A DNA stretch of 64,000 nucleotides from Phytophthora colocasiae (taxonomy: Eukaryota; Oomycota; Peronosporomycetes; Peronosporales; Peronosporaceae). The notes under the pieces were generated by a model. That model was not told the DNA's origin. It worked only from the letters and a program-made list of their open reading frames with translations, and did not search any database. The position numbers and the translations under genes were made by a program. The DNA lies in NCBI GenBank assembly GCA_018806915.1, contig JAGKQI010000096.1, positions 1,116,001-1,180,000 on the forward strand. The letters are read 5' to 3'. Positions 53,023 to 64,000 of this stretch are shown piece by piece (position 1 is the first letter of the stretch; each line of letters opens with the position of its first letter).

Positions 53023-55403
53023 TCACTGGAAGATCTTTATTGTACTGTCCGCCCCGCCAGTCGCAATGAAGTTGCGCGACGAGTGATACGTCACTGAGTG
53101 CACCGCCTCGCCCATCTTCGGCCGGTGTGCCTGTAGAAGACAAAAAGCAAAGTCAGGCTACCTTGCAATGTACAAAAGCGAACTTCGAGTAATATACGCA
53201 CCGTTTGTTCAAATACACAATGCCGGTCCCCGACCGACCAGACACGCAATGAACCGTCGTGACCTGACAGTACAGTACAGGAGGTAAGCAATGATGAAAA
53301 CGGTAAGAAACCAAGCGACATACCTCCAGAAGCAAGGTACAAGCCCGCTGCATCGATCGAAAGAGATGTGACAGAATCCTGGTGAGCAGTAAGTGAACCG
53401 ACGCACTCGCCTGGATGTCAAAAATTGCAACAATCGATCAGTTCATGAGCTTGTAAGATGAAGCTTTCTTTCATCAACTGAGTCTTACCTGCTCGCATGT
53501 CGTACATCCGAATTTTCTTGTCTTGGTGAGCTGCAATAGCAACTGGCATCGTTGGGTGCATAACCAACTTTATGCGGCGACCACTACCGTTAGTTATTGC
53601 GTTAAGCCGACAAAATAATAGCAATGTGGGCTCACCTTGTTTACCTGACCTCCTCGTCCCTTCGTATCGACATCGATCGCTCGTGTTAACTGAATTACGC
53701 GCTCAGCAGCGTAGTCGAACTGGGCAATGGATCCATTTGTGTATCCGACAACGCATGTCTTCGGATCTGTAAGCATCGAATGTACCGACGTTGGAATCAG
53801 AGATCCACTAATATTTGGACCTAGTCGAATGACAAATAAGTCAAGTTAATCTTTGTCATACCCACACACTAGAGGGGGGGTACCTGTTCCATTTGTGTTG
53901 GTATTGCTGTCGCACCGAAGCTCACCCTGGAGTGTGAGTTCTGCAAGAAGCGAGAATGCGGCATTAGCAAAACAAGCAAATATTTTAATAACCCAAGCGC
54001 TGACGTACCTGACATAACTCCCCATGTTCGGACAACACCGTCTGCCCCAGCCGAGAATAACGTGTTTGAGAGCGGGTGAGCGTGGAGATCCCAGATTGCA
54101 TCGTCATGTGCATCTCTGATTGAGTGCATTTTCATGTTTTCATACTCCGTGTACGTGTACGGTTCAGGCTTATCCGTCTCTGTGCCTGGTAGTTGGAAAA
54201 GATGCAGTGCTCCATCACGCCCCGCTGACACAAATGAACCGACCCGCCCAGGAGGACATTCAGAATTTTCAGCGCTAAACACGGCCAGAGCCAGCACGCT
54301 CTGCTTGTGCGTCCGCATAGTCACAAGCGAGTCCACCTCAGTCGCCCGCTGCGACGGCGGCCCATTAGCAACACTAGATAGATTCCACACCTTCACCGTG
54401 CAATCCTCACTACCCGACACCAGTAAGGGCTCGGTTGGGTGGAACACAAGCGATCGCACTCCATCCTGAAAAAATAGAAAAACAACAAAAAAGTGAAATT
54501 GGTGAGTATAACGTAAAATGTCAGGCATTATTCACGGTTAAACGTCGTACCATGTGACCAGACAGCTTCAGTTTTAACTTGTGTGCCCGGTACGAACCCT
54601 TGGGTGCAGTCGGGATTACCACTGGTTTTGTAGACTTCGCCGTCTCAATAGTACCTGGTAAGAAAACACAATGGTCAATAAAATAGTAAAGATCCCGATA
54701 TCTTGTACCGTCACATACGTTCAACGCGTTCCACCTCCCGTCCGGATCCAGAAGCTGATCTGTTCATCTCACGCTCAACTTCGCGGCCTGACCCTGACGC
54801 CGTTCTGTTCAATTCCCGTTCTACTTCTCGTCCTGAAGCAGTCCGGTTCATTTCACGCTCAACTTCCCTGCCGGATGCCGTTCTGGACATCATCCGGGGC
54901 CTAGAGATCTCCATACCCTTTCCCTGGGAATTCTTGGGGGTGCTAGACGCACTCTTGTTCCTGCTATCTGATCTATGAATGTTGTAGGCTTTGGGGCTAC
55001 CCGCAGGTGATGGGACCGGGGAGGCTTGCTCAATGGTACGCGCAGACTTGGAACGCTCCATCGATCGTGAGACCGTCACGCCACGGGAGACCTCAGCACT
55101 TTCGGAGCGTGGCTTGGTGTTGGCACCCCCTGTACTGGATACTGCAGCGGGAGACGCCAGATAACGCCCGCGCTCCTGCCGTAACGCGAACTCGAGCATT
55201 TTAACTCGCAACATTGCGTCCTTATACGCCTGCTCCTGCTCACTTCGCTGGTCCTCGAGCTCGCGCACCTGCGCCTGCAGCTTCTGGCGCTCTTGGTTCC
55301 ATTGCGACTCATCGCTAGCCACACTCGCGAACTGCCGTTGCAAGTAGCGCAGCGCAGCGTCCACGCTCTCCATACTCAAAGGGACGTCCTTCAGCCTTAA
55401 CAC
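53023..55403 (-). CDS. STRN: Striatin (STRIPAK scaffold), nine exons
   Basis: Exons: 55,403-54,719; 54,654-54,551; 54,465-54,009; 53,940-53,884; 53,820-53,636; 53,567-53,489; 53,410-53,324; 53,263-53,202; 53,130-53,023. All introns are GT-AG and the phases agree, giving 607 residues. The start could also be the ATG at 55,373. The N-terminus has the striatin coiled coil (R-Y-L-Q-R-Q-F, W-N-Q-E-R-Q-K-L-Q-A-Q-V, R-V-K-M-L-E-F-A-L-R-Q-E-R). Residues ~175-228 carry four tandem copies of a T-A-S-G-R-E-V-E-R-E unit. From ~255 there are WD40 repeats (D-G-V-R-S-L-V-F-H-P, D-C-T-V-K-V-W-N, I-W-D-L-H-A-H-P, G-S-L-R-V-W-S-V-G, A-D-S-T-I-K-I-F-Q). Striatins are regulatory scaffolds linking PP2A to GCK-type kinases in the STRIPAK complex. 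The exon-6 acceptor choice (GCATAAAG) is the least certain. Confidence 0.92.
54727..54880 (-). repeat. Tandem repeat inside striatin exon 1
   Basis: Four imperfect units of 39-45 bases encoding R-T-A-S-G-R-E-V-E-R-E-M-N-type sequence, two of them with an inserted S-G. Lies in the linker between coiled coil and WD40 domain and probably varies in copy number between strains. Confidence 0.7.
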
Positions 55404-55620
55404 TATGGGGTTTCTCCCCCTCCTCTTCCAGGCTCGCCAGCTTGTGCTAGCGTCACATAACTAGACCCCTTTAAACCCCAAAACCTCGATCCTTTGCTTG
55501 AAGTGAAAGAGTCACAATGGTACATATCTTTGCACCAACATTTTCAGTGTTGCGCACACCACATCCAGTTCACCACAAACACTCTGACGGCGAGCCCGAT
55601 TCCGCACTGGCGCCGACGCC
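55404..55620. promoter_or_regulatory. Divergent promoter between striatin and VPS13
   Basis: 217 bases (247 if striatin starts at 55,373) separate two divergent ATGs, so both core promoters must lie here. No TATA box. CCAACATTTTCAG near 55,537 is the nearest initiator-like word for VPS13. Confidence 0.6.
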
Positions 55621-58600
55621 ATGTTCGAGACCCTGGTGACAGGGCTGCTGACCAGCGCGCTGGGAAGCTACATCGAGCCCAAGTGCTTCAGCATTGACAA
55701 GATCAATGTAGCGGTGTGGTCGGGATACGTGGTGCTCACGGAGCTGGAGGTCAAGCCAGAGGTGGTGGCGGACCTGCCGGCCGTCAAGCTCGTACGCGGC
55801 GTTGTGGGATCATTGGAGCTAAAGATCCCTTGGAACCGTCTGCAATCCGACTCAGTGGTGGCTACGGTGGACGATGTGTACTTGCTTCTACGCACGGAGG
55901 AAGATATCGACGCTGTTATGCGGGAAATGGATGAGTTTACGATCAAGAAGAAACTGCTAGAGGAGCTCTACGCCCAGGCCAAACGCCAAGAACTGACGGA
56001 AGACGGAGCTGGTACATCCAACAACGAGGACGGTTTTGCAGCCAGATTGATCAACAAAATTATTGACAACTTGGAGCTACATATCCGGCGGATTCATATC
56101 CGCGTTGAGGACCAAACTACCGGGGATCATCCATTCGCTATGGGTCTGACGATCGAGTCGGTACATGTACAGTCAACCAACTCAAACTGGCAGCCATCGT
56201 ACGTGGACACCTCGAAAAGCAACGAGCCGCGCATCTTTAAGATCGTGGAGCTTAATCATTTGAGTGTGTACTGCAACCCAGACTGTGAACTGCAGCGCGA
56301 CCGCCAAACCGACTTTGAAACGTGCTCGACAGAGGAGTTTTCCAGTGCGTTTAGTCGCTCAATTCCAAAACGATTTGATGATAGACACTTTCACCGCATG
56401 CAGCTATACCCGTCACAACAGCAACACCATTTCTTGCTGAAGCCGATTGATGCAAGTGCGAGGCTGATTGTGAACCGCGACGTGTTTGATGCAAATGTGC
56501 CAAAATTTGAGATCGATGTGAATGTGTCAGAGGTGGCGTTTCGACTGGAGGAATCGCAGTACTGCGATATGCTGTACCTGGCGTCAGCCTTGCAGATTCC
56601 AGACCACTACACAAAGTACCGACGATACCGTAAGTTTAGGCCGCGGGCAGCCGTGTTTGATGAACCCGTAGAATGGTGGAAATATGCCATCACTTCGGTT
56701 ATGGAAGACTTGAAAACGAAGAAACAGCAGTGGATGTGGGGATTTATGAAAGACCGACGCGTTGACCGCAAGCGCTACGTTAATTTGTGGCAGTTGAAAT
56801 CGCGCAAGCTACTGGAGCTTGCAGATGTAGATTATGTTATTTCTGACAGTGAAGACAACGATGGTGACGATGATGACAATGACGATGACGATGCTGGCAA
56901 TGGCAGTAAAGATATTATGGAGGACGGCGATCAGGTCAGAGTGAACCTACCTAAACTTTCGTCGTTTGAGCTTGATTTTGGGTTAGAAGAGATTGAACGA
57001 CGCCGAAGTGTCGAAGACGTCTTATTTTTCCGCTACTTAGCTGATGTTGAAGTTCGAAAGTTTCAGGCTTTGCGTGCTACTCGTGTTCAACGGAGACTGC
57101 CTACGCCCCCCACGCACAAATCGCAAGCCTTATCTGATACAGAATCAGCAGACACAGAGTTCACGGAATCTAGTGTACCAGCTGAAATCCGCTATCGATC
57201 CTGGGGTGCATGGATGTTTGGCTGGACGTCGAAGTTGACTACGTCTACTACAGACAGAGAGTCAGAAAAGAACCCTCATCGGATTATTCCTGAAGTGGAG
57301 CTTCGAGAACTTTTCAACATTTTAGAGGAGCCTTCTCGACGCTCAAAGAAGCGTCCGCATAAGAACCGAGACATGCGTGGGCAAGACGATGTGTCTGATA
57401 GTGAATCCCAGATGGAGCTCAGCGAACTGTATCGAGTTACTGTGACGCTGCAGCGTGGATCGTTAACGCTAGCAAGTGACCCTGAAACAAACAGAACACT
57501 GCTCCGAAATGATCCAAGCTACGGGCGAAAGTATGCCCCTACTGAATTTTTGCTTGGTACCTTTTCTCAACTTCAAATGGCTGCAGTGGCGAGGGATGAA
57601 ACAGTGGTTGTGGATGTGTCTTTACAGTCTATCGAGGCATATGATGAAAGCGCCGAAAGCTCGGCATTTTCGCGGCTTCTCAGTAGAAAGCAAACCATTC
57701 GTCCTACTAGCGAGGGGGATGAAATTAACGTAAGCAAATTATCTGGTGTTGTGTTTCTTATGAGCTTCGAGATGAATCCTGCGAATTCTGGCGCAGATGC
57801 CTCGCTGTTTGTACATATGGAGCCACTTGAAATCGTGTTTTCGCCAACAGCACGATGCTGGGGGCGGTTGGCAAAGTTTATGGACACTCCTACGAGTTTG
57901 GGTTTGTGGGAGGAACTGGAAGTCGCGTCATTTAATGACATCGTCAATTTGAAGGCTCGAACTGAAGCTAAACTGGATTACGTGATGGAGAATAGAATTG
58001 CACATGCCGTGGATCTCCGCATTCAAGCGCCAGTCATCATTGTTCCGGAGAGCGACACAGACTACAACTGTGCTCGCCTCGTGGTTGATCTAGGACGAAT
58101 CAATTTTCGAACCGACCGTCTTAGTCAAATGGATAACGAACGATTGGGTATGAGCTCAGCTGGTGGCCCGCCTTCGGGTAGGTCGGCGTCGGGGTCTGTC
58201 GCATTAATGAGCCCGTCTCACTTTCGTGGCGTAAATCCGAATACGTCGTTCGTACAGCAGTTATATGACGAAGCAGAGAGAGGTGAGGGGGCTATTCGCT
58301 GGAAGGAGGAGTTTTACGATAAGTTCAGCCTCTCGATCGCAAACATTCACGTGTTGTTGATTCCGTATGGAAAAACTAGCCGGGTTCAAGACGATGATAC
58401 TGGAAACGGTACGAACTCCGTTTCTTTCCCACCATATCTTGCAGATATCTATGACGAGGAGCAAGAATACGAGCTTGTCGAGCGCTTCAATATCAACGTC
58501 ACCGTTCGAATGTCGATCTTGCCGCTTGACGCTACGCTGACAAGGTTTTACGTACACGCTGACCTGCCAGCCTTAACATTCAATTTGTCCCTGGAAAAGT

Positions 58601-61600
58601 ATTTCCAGCTAGCTGCGTTGGCTGAGAGACTTAGTTTGGCAAATGCTGAGGCGCCGAAAAAGGCACGGAAATACTCAGGTGGAGGCTTTTTCTCGTCAGA
58701 GAATCCATATGAAAATCCTGATGTGAGCCTTTCGAATGCAGATGACAGATACGATACTATGAGAAGGGAGAGTTTCCTCAGCACGTCGGCGTTGAAGAAA
58801 TTTATGCTTAACGAGAGTGGCAGTGCCCCACCATCAGTAATAGGTGCGTCTCCTGATGGCGTCAACGACTCTGACGAAAACTCAAGTGTTGAAAGTGATG
58901 ACACGTGGTTTAGCATCACTAGTGGTAACCTGGACCAAAGTGCTTCAGCAATAAGTGATGATATTGCTGATGAACTTGAGCGTGGCCTCTCTATGTCTGA
59001 CCTCACCGACTCGGCAGTATCTGAGGGCAACGTCGGTGTGGCCACGCCTCCAAGATCGGAGAGAAGAGGTCGAAAAAGACCCCGACCGTATACGCCTGGT
59101 GGAACTACAAAGCTCCTCGATCGACGATTAATGGTGTGCTCTTTTACTGTCCCTCTCATATCAGTGCAACTAAAGAAGCCTCAGTCTTCTGTGGTGCCTT
59201 CGTACGCTTCCTATCGGTACGACACGAGTGATTTTGATGACGATGCTACAGATAATGGCACTATTTTGGTGAAGTTGCAAGGCTTTCGTATTCGCGTTGG
59301 CCAAAAGACTCTATCCACTCAGTTGAACGTGAGCCTGATGTCGCTGGAAGTTGAGGATTATCTTGATGGTAGTGGCCGGTCGACACAGTACTTGTTGTTC
59401 TCATGTCCGACGATAACTGCTCCATTCTCGATCAAAGGGCCAATGCGTCGTGGGGGTAAACTTCCTGGCTACTCAACTCAGCGCAAACGCCCAGCTCGGC
59501 AACGAGAACGAGTGATTTCTTTTCAAGTGGGCGAGAAAAACAGTGGAGGATCGCGATCGAGAGGTTTCGCAGCACCTGATACGCTATTGGAACTTGGTTT
59601 CAGCTCAGTCAACGACCAAAAGACTGGCAAAGAAATGCTTAGGGAGGTTAATCTCCAAGTCGGCTCGGTGCAGTTCAACTTTGATCAGTCATACGTCAGC
59701 TCTTTGTTGGAGCTGTTTGAAGAATCATCGTCTCAGGCTGCTTTGGTTCCTACTTCTTCACGAGGTGCTCTAGGTGGTGGTGACATCGTGCTGACTGACA
59801 CAAATGGCGACCTTCCCCCTCCGTTCGAGCTCACACCTACCATTAACCAAGAATATTCGATGCCAGTAAACCTTACTGAATCCGTTCGCGCCGACTTAGA
59901 AAGAGCGAGGAAGCATTTATTCGAGCAAGCACCTGATGCTTCCATGAATCCCGCTCAAGAGGGCGGAAATGACTCTACTGCCATCGCTTTGAAACTGGAT
60001 ATTCGGTTACATTCTCTTTCTATCTGTTTCTCTGATCGTGGTGATTCTGTTGCATCCGTGGCAATTCTTGATTCGCAAGTGCAGGTTGGTGCTGGTACAG
60101 CAGACCAAATCAATGTGTCCGGCTTGGTGGGCGATGTGAAGATTTTTTATCTTTCTTCGAAGAAACGTCAAGAGGACGGACTTGGAATTAGCGGTGTTGC
60201 TGCACGCAATTTAGAAGCGTCCTCTTCCGATTACATCGAGATATTTGGATTGGACTCGCCAGCTACTTTTGCAGCCGAAGAAACGAAGCACATTTTGCGC
60301 GTGGAATGCTTGATCTCGACAGGTGTAAAAGCGAATCCAATAGCCACTGCAGAAGGTCAAGAGCAACCGGAGGTGCAAAACCAGAAATCAAGACTTAGCT
60401 TGTCACTGCAGCCTGTTCGTCTATTAGCGCAGCCCGAGTTTGTGGAAAGCCTCGTGAACTATGTTATCGACGGACCGCTTCGACCTCACTTTTTATCCAA
60501 CCGTGACTCTACTGGTATGAGCAACGGCGCCATGGAGCGTGACCGTAAACGTGCTGAGTCCGTCGGTTCCGAGTTTCAACTGGCAAGACTCTCTCCAGTA
60601 TCTGACCGTCCGCCAGAAAGTTTGACGCCATTTTTTGATGCAGTCGATACATCAAACAGGAGTGCGCGACAATTCAACTTTGACGCATCAAGATCCCTTT
60701 CTTCTTCACATGAAAGTATTGAAGGTGGTGGCTCATTTGAGAAGGAAAACGACACTGATGATACGGCTATCCAAGGGGACGAAATAGCCTTGTTTCTCTC
60801 ACGTATTCTCGACAATTTCAACTTGGATGTGAAACTCTTTCATCCGTGTATCGTTCTCCCGTCAACACCGTTGAAAGACATACGAGTGTCCCTGCAATCA
60901 CAACCATACCGGGGTATTGTGATCGACTTCGGGACGATATCCATCTCGCTGCGGCGAGACGAGTTGGAAGCCTTACAGGATGCACCCAAGTGTGCGCCAT
61001 ATCAAACCACTGTGACTGTTGAAGGGTTGCAGATGACTTCCCTTGCGGACCAAACTGCAATTCTCGAGCGTTCGGGTTTACAGGTGCGATGCAGTGTTCC
61101 TGTGGACACAATGAACGAAGATTCCGGCATTAGTCGAAGCGTTTCATCAGAAATTGCACTGGATGTAGAAATTTACCCAGTCTGCATCAACATTAGCGAA
61201 ACAAACGTCTGCTTGGCATTGGAGGTACTCTACGAAGCAATCATCCCAATACTTGATACTGCCCAAGGAATTCTTCACCAGATTGAAAGTTATGAGGCTG
61301 TGTCAGTAGCAGACTCCGAGAGTATACCTAGTGCTCAAAACAAAAGTGGGGATATGGAGCCAACAATACCTGTTTCACGTGTGGACTCTGCGAAGTGGGG
61401 GCAACTGTCAGTTCATTTTCTCCTCGAGGAATTCAAGGTTGCTCTTATCTCCTACTCTGAGGCGCCGCATCAATTTGAAACGTGGATGAAAAGTGTCATC
61501 GATATACCTGACGAGATATCTTCACGTGAAAGTAGTGGTGGAGCGTCGTCTGCAGCCCAAGGACGGTCTTATCCTCAGCATTTTATGGGGCGACGAGGGA

Positions 61601-64000
61601 GTTTTCCCCATGAAATTCCTTGTTGTGTGATTGGTGAATTAGCGTTTGTTTCGTTGGAGGCAAATGTGGAGTTGGATTTGAAGGATAATCTGATAGAGAA
61701 CAACCAGGACAAGCTTCAATGCGACTTTTCCTTGCAAGAAATGGTCATCCGAGACAAAATCGCTGATTCGAGGGTACGTGAATAATGGGCTGCTGCTTTG
61801 ATGTTTACATGTAGTTGTTCTGATATCTTCCTTTTTGTAGGAGTTCTTGACCCACATATTTGGACCCGTTCCTGGGGCGCTTTTGGAGCGTATTGAATCC
61901 CGCACATCGATCTCATCCGATACCTCGTCGTTTTCATTTCTCTCTAAGGACGATATATTTCCGCCGTTGCTTCGACCTTCTGCGTCACAGTCGTCAAGAC
62001 TTGATGTATCGTCGTCGCAACTGAGTGGTCAGCTGACAAGCAAATTGAACGATACAGGGAAAGGAGGATCTAACGTCACGATAAACTCGTTGGAGCTGTC
62101 AGTATCCTCGGCGCGCTTTGTTCTCCTTCCCCGGACCCTGCTCCGTCTGGAACACTTTGTGCTGGATGTGTTCTTAGCAGCAAGCAAGAAGAGAAGTGAG
62201 CTAGTGCTCCAGCGAGACGAGGCAATGGATAACAACCCAGCGGGGACAGAGAGATCCGAATTCGTTTCTACTGACCCGGATGCCAGCCTAGGCGAACAAC
62301 GGGAGGAAACGCGCTTTACTGTTCCTCCCCTTCGGCCAAGAAATGACAGTTTTTCAGAGTCTTTGAAAGATGACCTGAATGCTGTTCGAACAGCATTTAT
62401 GTCTCCGCTACAGCGTATGCTGAGCTCGACCAGTGCGAAGGAAGTACTCCCCCCTGGAAGCTTTACTTCTCGTGTGATCGTAGAGGAAACTGGTAGCGGG
62501 TCGTCCGTGGGATCTATGGCTGCTGTATCCGATGGAAAAGATGACAGGAGGAAGCAGCATTTAATTCCGCAGTGGAGAGTTGATGCACGCTTTTCAAACT
62601 TGCAAATGTGGGTGGTATCAAGCGACCGTAAGGCAGACGTAGCAGGATGCGTGCTATCCAGTGAACTTATCGCCACCTTTGATAGCGTTTTCGATGCGGC
62701 TCACAAATCTCCTTCAGATTTTGATGAACTTGTGGCCGCATCGGTTGGGCTCAGCAAAGTGGAAGTGTTAGTAGGATCACCACGGCTTATTGATACCGAC
62801 CAGCAAAAGCCGGCACACCACACGGGAACTCTTGTTGAGAATTTCGAAGTGGATATGAATTTCGCGATGAGGCAGTGCTTTCGACCCGTTCTTGAGGATG
62901 CTATTGACCCAGAAAGCAGTGATGAAAAAAGTGGTGGAGGTAGTGAATCAAACAATGGAAATGCTGAGAGTGGGGATAACGAGATCGGAAACAGTGACAC
63001 GAAAGCAGGGCTATGGAGTAACCCTTCGACGACCGACAAAGACGACAAAACGACTGTTGATTTGCCAGAACTTTTCGCACGCGACGTTCCGTCTGAGTGG
63101 CAAGAGTGGATCCTCAGTGAACCAACAGTGCGTATTAGCCAGATCATATCGCATGTTGCCTACCGAGACTTGCCACTCCTGCTAAAGATCTCTGCAAGTT
63201 TGACCAGCATGCTTGCTGCAGAGAAGAAAATCCGCAGTACGTTTGTAGCTCGGCTAAAAGCGGCAGCAGATGATCTGGAGTGGCCAGATTTACCGGATGC
63301 AACAGGGGAATATTCGGAGTATGCTCATTACTTTGGTACAGATGATGCCAGCGAAATTAAAAAAACAGATCAAGAAGCAGTGTCGGGCCCCCAACACGAT
63401 GTGCTTACGCGTGCATCAGTATTAGCAAAAGGTGTCCAATTTCGCCTGATTAACAACATTGTTGACCAAGCGTCACCAGTAGTCGAGTTTGACTCAAATG
63501 CTATCGAGCTTGTCTTGAGATCAGAGTCGAACTCAATGGTAGAAGTTACCGCGACCTGCAGAGCTGAAGCGAAGTACCAAAACCTGCGCCTTGTCACGAT
63601 GGAGCCACTTCTCGAGCCATGGACTGTTAAGGTTACGCTCGCTCGGAAGCACTCCCAGATTCGTGGCATTGACGACAGAGAACAGCGAATGATTTCACCT
63701 TGGAAGCTGGATATTTCGTCTGACACATTTCTTCAACTGAACTTGACAGACGCACTGATTGCAAATTTGGTCGCTGCAGACCGGGCTTGGCGATGGGTAG
63801 TAAATGCTGGTGGCGATTCGCGAGAAATGACAGAGTATTCCACTTACTGGATCCGAAACAACACTGGAATGCCTTTACGATACTGGGGGGAATCTTACAA
63901 TGAGCATTCTCTTGCTCCTGGTCAAGAGGAACCCCTTCGCTTCAATAAGGACTCGTCGGAAAACGACAACAAGAACGGAAGCGAGAAACGTCGAAAAGGT
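55621..64000 (+). CDS. VPS13: VPS13-type lipid transfer protein, 5' part (runs off window)
   Basis: Exon 1 55,621-61,773 (2051 codons), 67-base intron (GTACGT...TTGTAG), exon 2 from 61,841 open to the window end (720 codons). The N-terminus M-F-E-T-L-V-T-G-L-L and W-S-G-Y-V-V-L-T-E-L-E-V-K-P is the chorein domain, the mouth of the VPS13 lipid channel. Then D-N-L-E-L-H-I-R-R-I-H-I-R-V-E-D. An acidic Asp tract lies at residues ~409-430 and Ser/Asp-rich loops near 1080 and 1700. At ~63,840 Y-W-I-R-N-N-T-G-M-P-L-R-Y-W marks the start of the VPS13 adaptor-binding domain, so the ATG2-C/DH-like and PH-like ends lie outside. VPS13 proteins bridge organelle membranes at contact sites and move bulk phospholipid. 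Most of the coding region lies in one exon. Which VPS13 paralogue this is cannot be told here. Confidence 0.95.

Noticed and set aside
58548..59159. Minus-strand ORF of 203 codons inside VPS13
   Set aside because: Shadow of the long VPS13 exon; composition follows the reverse of a Ser/Asp-rich stretch.
1..64000. CRISPR arrays, operons, ribosome-binding sites
   Set aside because: Eukaryotic genome with spliced genes; no regularly spaced repeats.
1..64000. tRNA or rRNA genes
   Set aside because: No cloverleaf with intact arms and no rRNA-like stretch recognised; the tRNA-like word at 11,313-11,333 is only an anticodon-arm-length match.

Overview
The window looks like nuclear DNA of an oomycete, most likely a Phytophthora-type plant pathogen. 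Host genes are compact with a few short GT-AG introns. Two start regions (ribosomal protein eL23A/uL23 and one small ABM gene) carry sequences close to the oomycete initiator GCTCATTYYNCAWTTT. The transposon families seen (Ty3/gypsy with an extra RNase H, copia, Helitron, hAT, piggyBac) are typical of Phytophthora. Species assignment is inference.

The left half (1-34.6 kb) is almost entirely nested transposons. 1-~10.5 kb is the 3' two thirds of a Ty3/gypsy chromovirus-like element whose pol is broken (one stop, two frameshifts) but whose long antisense ORF (1106 codons) is intact. It sits inside a copia element, of which only gag, a possible half-tRNA primer site and a 5' LTR remain in the window (to ~11.7 kb). 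A decayed Helitron replicase follows (12.4-14.6 kb). Then comes a complete gypsy element (15,511-23,305, 5-bp target duplication GCCGT, LTRs about 1% diverged) that split an older coiled-coil coding remnant. This second gypsy also has an antisense gene, which overlaps the 3' end of pol. From 23.8 to 34.6 kb is a stack of DNA transposons: a TIR element with piggyBac transposase relics was hit in its left TIR by a foldback element (572-bp arms) and in its right TIR by a 5.1-kb hAT (8-bp duplication AGAATACC). The hAT holds a broken transposase and an intact 597-codon coiled-coil ORF. A 924-bp hAT derivative (duplication GTACGCTG) lies in a neighbouring TIR unit.

The right half is gene-rich. On the minus strand lie an acid-sphingomyelinase-like phosphodiesterase (C-terminus lost against the transposon edge) and a small family of ABM-fold (antibiotic biosynthesis monooxygenase) genes: one with an intron, one intronless, one reduced to its second exon, and two that face each other as a 0.93-kb-armed inverted duplication. 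Next is a UPRTase-like gene with an N-terminal helix-turn-helix. A gypsy gag-pol without LTRs (43-47 kb) then interrupts the gene series. Beyond ~2.5 kb of unassigned DNA come a second sphingomyelinase-like paralogue, eL23A/uL23 (RPL23A), a nine-exon striatin and the 5' part of a giant VPS13 gene that runs off the window. Striatin and VPS13 share a ~217-bp divergent promoter.

The host genes do not form one pathway: RPL23A, striatin (STRIPAK scaffold) and VPS13 (lipid transfer) are housekeeping. The ABM/sphingomyelinase/UPRT block is a duplicating family region next to the transposon-rich part. All functions are from sequence reading alone; no database search was run.
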